Assembly (NCBI GenBank): GCA_938041325.1
Contig: CALIAG010000184.1
Coordinates: forward strand, 20,689 to 84,688
DNA from: an uncultured Saprospiraceae bacterium
GTDB taxonomy: Bacteria > Bacteroidota > Bacteroidia > Chitinophagales > Saprospiraceae
Direction of reading: 5' to 3'
DNA length: 64,000 nucleotides
Shown here: positions 62,505-64,000 of the stretch, piece after piece
Layout of the letters: each line of letters begins with the position of its first letter
Numbering within the stretch: position 1 is the first letter of the stretch
Notes under the pieces: model-generated
The model's input: the letters and a program-made list of their open reading frames with translations, nothing else
Told to the model about the DNA's origin: nothing
Databases searched by the model: none
Position numbers and translations under genes: made by a program

Positions 62505-64000
62505 ATGAAGCTTAAGTTAATATGCCTATTGTTTTTCATTACTGCTCAATTAAGTATTGTCGTAGGGCAATCATTTGAAAGCGGCTGTGTAATGGGAAAT
62601 TTTGGTGTGGATGCAGATATTTTATCCAATGGATCTCAATATGGAGGTGGTGTAGGAATTCCAAATTCTGATGATTGGTTTAAGGATGAAGTTAATAATG
62701 CTGGATTGGGTATTGGTATAATAGATACTTCTGATTGGGAAAATATGTTGGCTAGGTTGCAAAATGGCGAAAACTTTTCATTTAGCAGACAAATGAATAT
62801 TGAACCAAATTCTTTGGTAGCAGGAAGGAGAGTCATTGACGCCATTTATAGCAGAGATTATGTTAACAACGATGTAACAAGTTTTGTGACTGGTAATAAG
62901 AATGGAGACGATCCGTCTCAGTGGAATACTGGTACTTCGATCGTTTCCAACAAAACAGATATAGTAGATGCATTTGGTCATCTTCGAAGAGATGGACTTT
63001 TGGGAACAGACTCTTTGTTGTTATTTGTTGGATTTTCAAGGACAGGCTCAAATGGATCTTCGAATGTCGATGCTGAATTATTTGTAAATGAAATGGCGCA
63101 TGATGCTGTTACTGGAATGACTTCAGGGGGCCCGGATGATGGTCACATTGCATGGTCATTTAATCCTGATGGTTCGACTCAGACAATTGGAGATGTAATC
63201 GTTGCAGCGTCTTATAGTGGTAGTGGAATACCTGTTGCAGAAATTAGAATATGGATGCGTAAAACAGATTGGGAAAGCATTATCCCTACTGCATTTAATT
63301 TTACATCACAATTTGAAAACTCAAGTACTGGTAATTTTGGATATGCTGAAATCACCCCTTTGGGAGGAAGTACTTTTGGCTGTGGAATTGGAAACGAAGG
63401 AAGTGGTGGAATATCAGGGGAAACTACTGGCCCTCCTTGGGGAACATTTGATGGAACTTGGGAAGCCAATTATTCTGAAAAACATTTTTTTGAAATAGGT
63501 ATAAATTTAACAAAACTAGGAATCGATCCTAGTCAAATTCCGGGAGCTACTCCTTGTGACGACATCTTTAAATCTGTCCTTTTTAAGTCAAGATCTTCTG
63601 TTTCTTTTTCCTCTAGTCTGAAAGATTTTGTTGGGCCTTTTAACTTTAAAGCACTGGCCAATAATCAACCTTATATTGTCGGTGATACCTTAGATTGCGC
63701 TAATCCAATTGGTATATTGAACCAAGAAAGTCCTGGGAATGGAACAACCTTCTCCTGGACTACAATTGATGGATTAATTTTATCAGATACAACTCAAGAA
63801 TCAATTACAATTGGGAGCCCAGGCACCTATATTGTTTTTAGTTCTCCATTAGAAGGATGCGATTTTTTAGCGGATACAATTTATGTACCCATTGATACTT
63901 TGTCGCCTATTGCTTCTACACAAAATGATACTTTTTTCAATTGTGCCACTCAAATAGATCTACAGGCATTTCCAGATAACTTATATTACTATTGGGAAGG
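62505..64000 (+). CDS. large secreted Bacteroidota protein, 3' end outside window
   Basis: An ATG at 62505 opens a frame that stays open for 498 codons to the edge. The signal peptide is MKLKLICLLFFITAQLSIVV, ending VGQ. The N-terminal ~330 residues form a secreted beta-rich domain (VNNDVTSFVTGNKNGDDPSQ, then SLLLFVGFSRTGSNGSSNVD and AEIRIWMRKTDW) found at the start of giant Bacteroidota cell-surface proteins. Ig/PKD-like repeats then begin (FSWTTIDGLILSDTTQ; GSPGTYIVFSSPLEGCDFLA). Such proteins usually end in a T9SS or gliding-associated CTD, which would lie beyond the window. Function unknown. Confidence 0.85.
   Translation, partial: MKLKLICLLFFITAQLSIVVGQSFESGCVMGNFGVDADILSNGSQYGGGVGIPNSDDWFKDEVNNAGLGIGIIDTSDWENMLARLQNGENFSFSRQMNIEPNSLVAGRRVIDAIYSRDYVNNDVTSFVTGNKNGDDPSQWNTGTSIVSNKTDIVDAFGHLRRDGLLGTDSLLLFVGFSRTGSNGSSNVDAELFVNEMAHDAVTGMTSGGPDDGHIAWSFNPDGSTQTIGDVIVAASYSGSGIPVAEIRIWMRKTDWESIIPTAFNFTSQFENSSTGNFGYAEITPLGGSTFGCGIGNEGSGGISGETTGPPWGTFDGTWEANYSEKHFFEIGINLTKLGIDPSQIPGATPCDDIFKSVLFKSRSSVSFSSSLKDFVGPFNFKALANNQPYIVGDTLDCANPIGILNQESPGNGTTFSWTTIDGLILSDTTQESITIGSPGTYIVFSSPLEGCDFLADTIYVPIDTLSPIASTQNDTFFNCATQIDLQAFPDNLYYYWE

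Noticed and set aside
62636..63498. Several short ORFs on both strands at 62.6-63.5 kb
   Set aside because: They are shadows of the single long open plus-strand frame that begins at 62505 and runs off the window.

Overview
The window is AT-rich chromosomal DNA from a member of the Bacteroidota, most likely a Saprospiria- or Cytophagia-like environmental bacterium. The evidence: type IX secretion (T9SS) C-terminal sorting domains on several secreted proteins, a TonB-dependent receptor, LytTR and LuxR response regulators, paired DUF1800/DUF1501 proteins, a DUF3078 barrel, and repeated matches to the Bacteroidota -7 promoter box TAnnTTTG. There is no IS element, prophage, CRISPR array or rRNA operon. 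One tRNA gene (Gln, UUG) is present.

Layout. 1-2.7 kb: a DUF1800 gene cut by the window edge, then DUF1501 with a T9SS tail. 2.8-9.9 kb: mtaB, a thioredoxin-like protein, an aspartoacylase-family hydrolase, a hypothetical protein and a 1019-residue OmpA-family protein. 10-14.7 kb: a minus-strand histidine kinase / TonB receptor / LytTR regulator cluster with candidate operator repeats. 15-20 kb: rlmN, decayed sequence, tRNA-Gln, a hydrolase, hpt and an M28 peptidase. 20-23.5 kb: a predicted small RNA, an ECF sigma factor with a small acidic protein and a mechanosensitive-channel-like protein, and a DUF3078 protein. 23.6-30.3 kb: polA, an orphan ParA, lpxD, tag, yaaA and a methyltransferase. 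30.4-36.6 kb: a T9SS-exported repeat protein, then an export operon of sulfatase, PPP-type phosphatase and CotH-like kinase. 36.6-43.8 kb: a nuclease-fold protein, a haloacid dehalogenase, a MoxR/VWA pair, a GH20 hexosaminidase and an asparaginase-like hydrolase. 44-51.6 kb: an OmpA lipoprotein, a 41-residue membrane protein, a proline racemase-family protein, aminopeptidase P, rpoN and a class III aminotransferase. 51.6-64 kb: a LuxR-type response regulator with flanking palindromes, a GH25 lysozyme, a second DUF1501/DUF1800 pair, tandem thioredoxin-fold proteins, xthA, a T9SS cargo protein, a ComM/YifB gene remnant, and a large secreted protein gene that runs off the right edge.

Most of the window is housekeeping plus cell-envelope genes. 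The least expected items are: the predicted small RNA at 20038-20177, which has a near-consensus promoter, three hairpins and a terminator; the exported phosphatase/kinase pair beside a sulfatase; a 41-codon membrane protein gene with its own terminator; a candidate operator centred about 42 bp upstream of the predicted start of the LuxR-type regulator transcript; a 13-bp direct repeat plus palindrome upstream of the LytTR regulator; and the 3' relic of a ComM/YifB gene. All functional statements come from reading motifs by eye; no database search was run.
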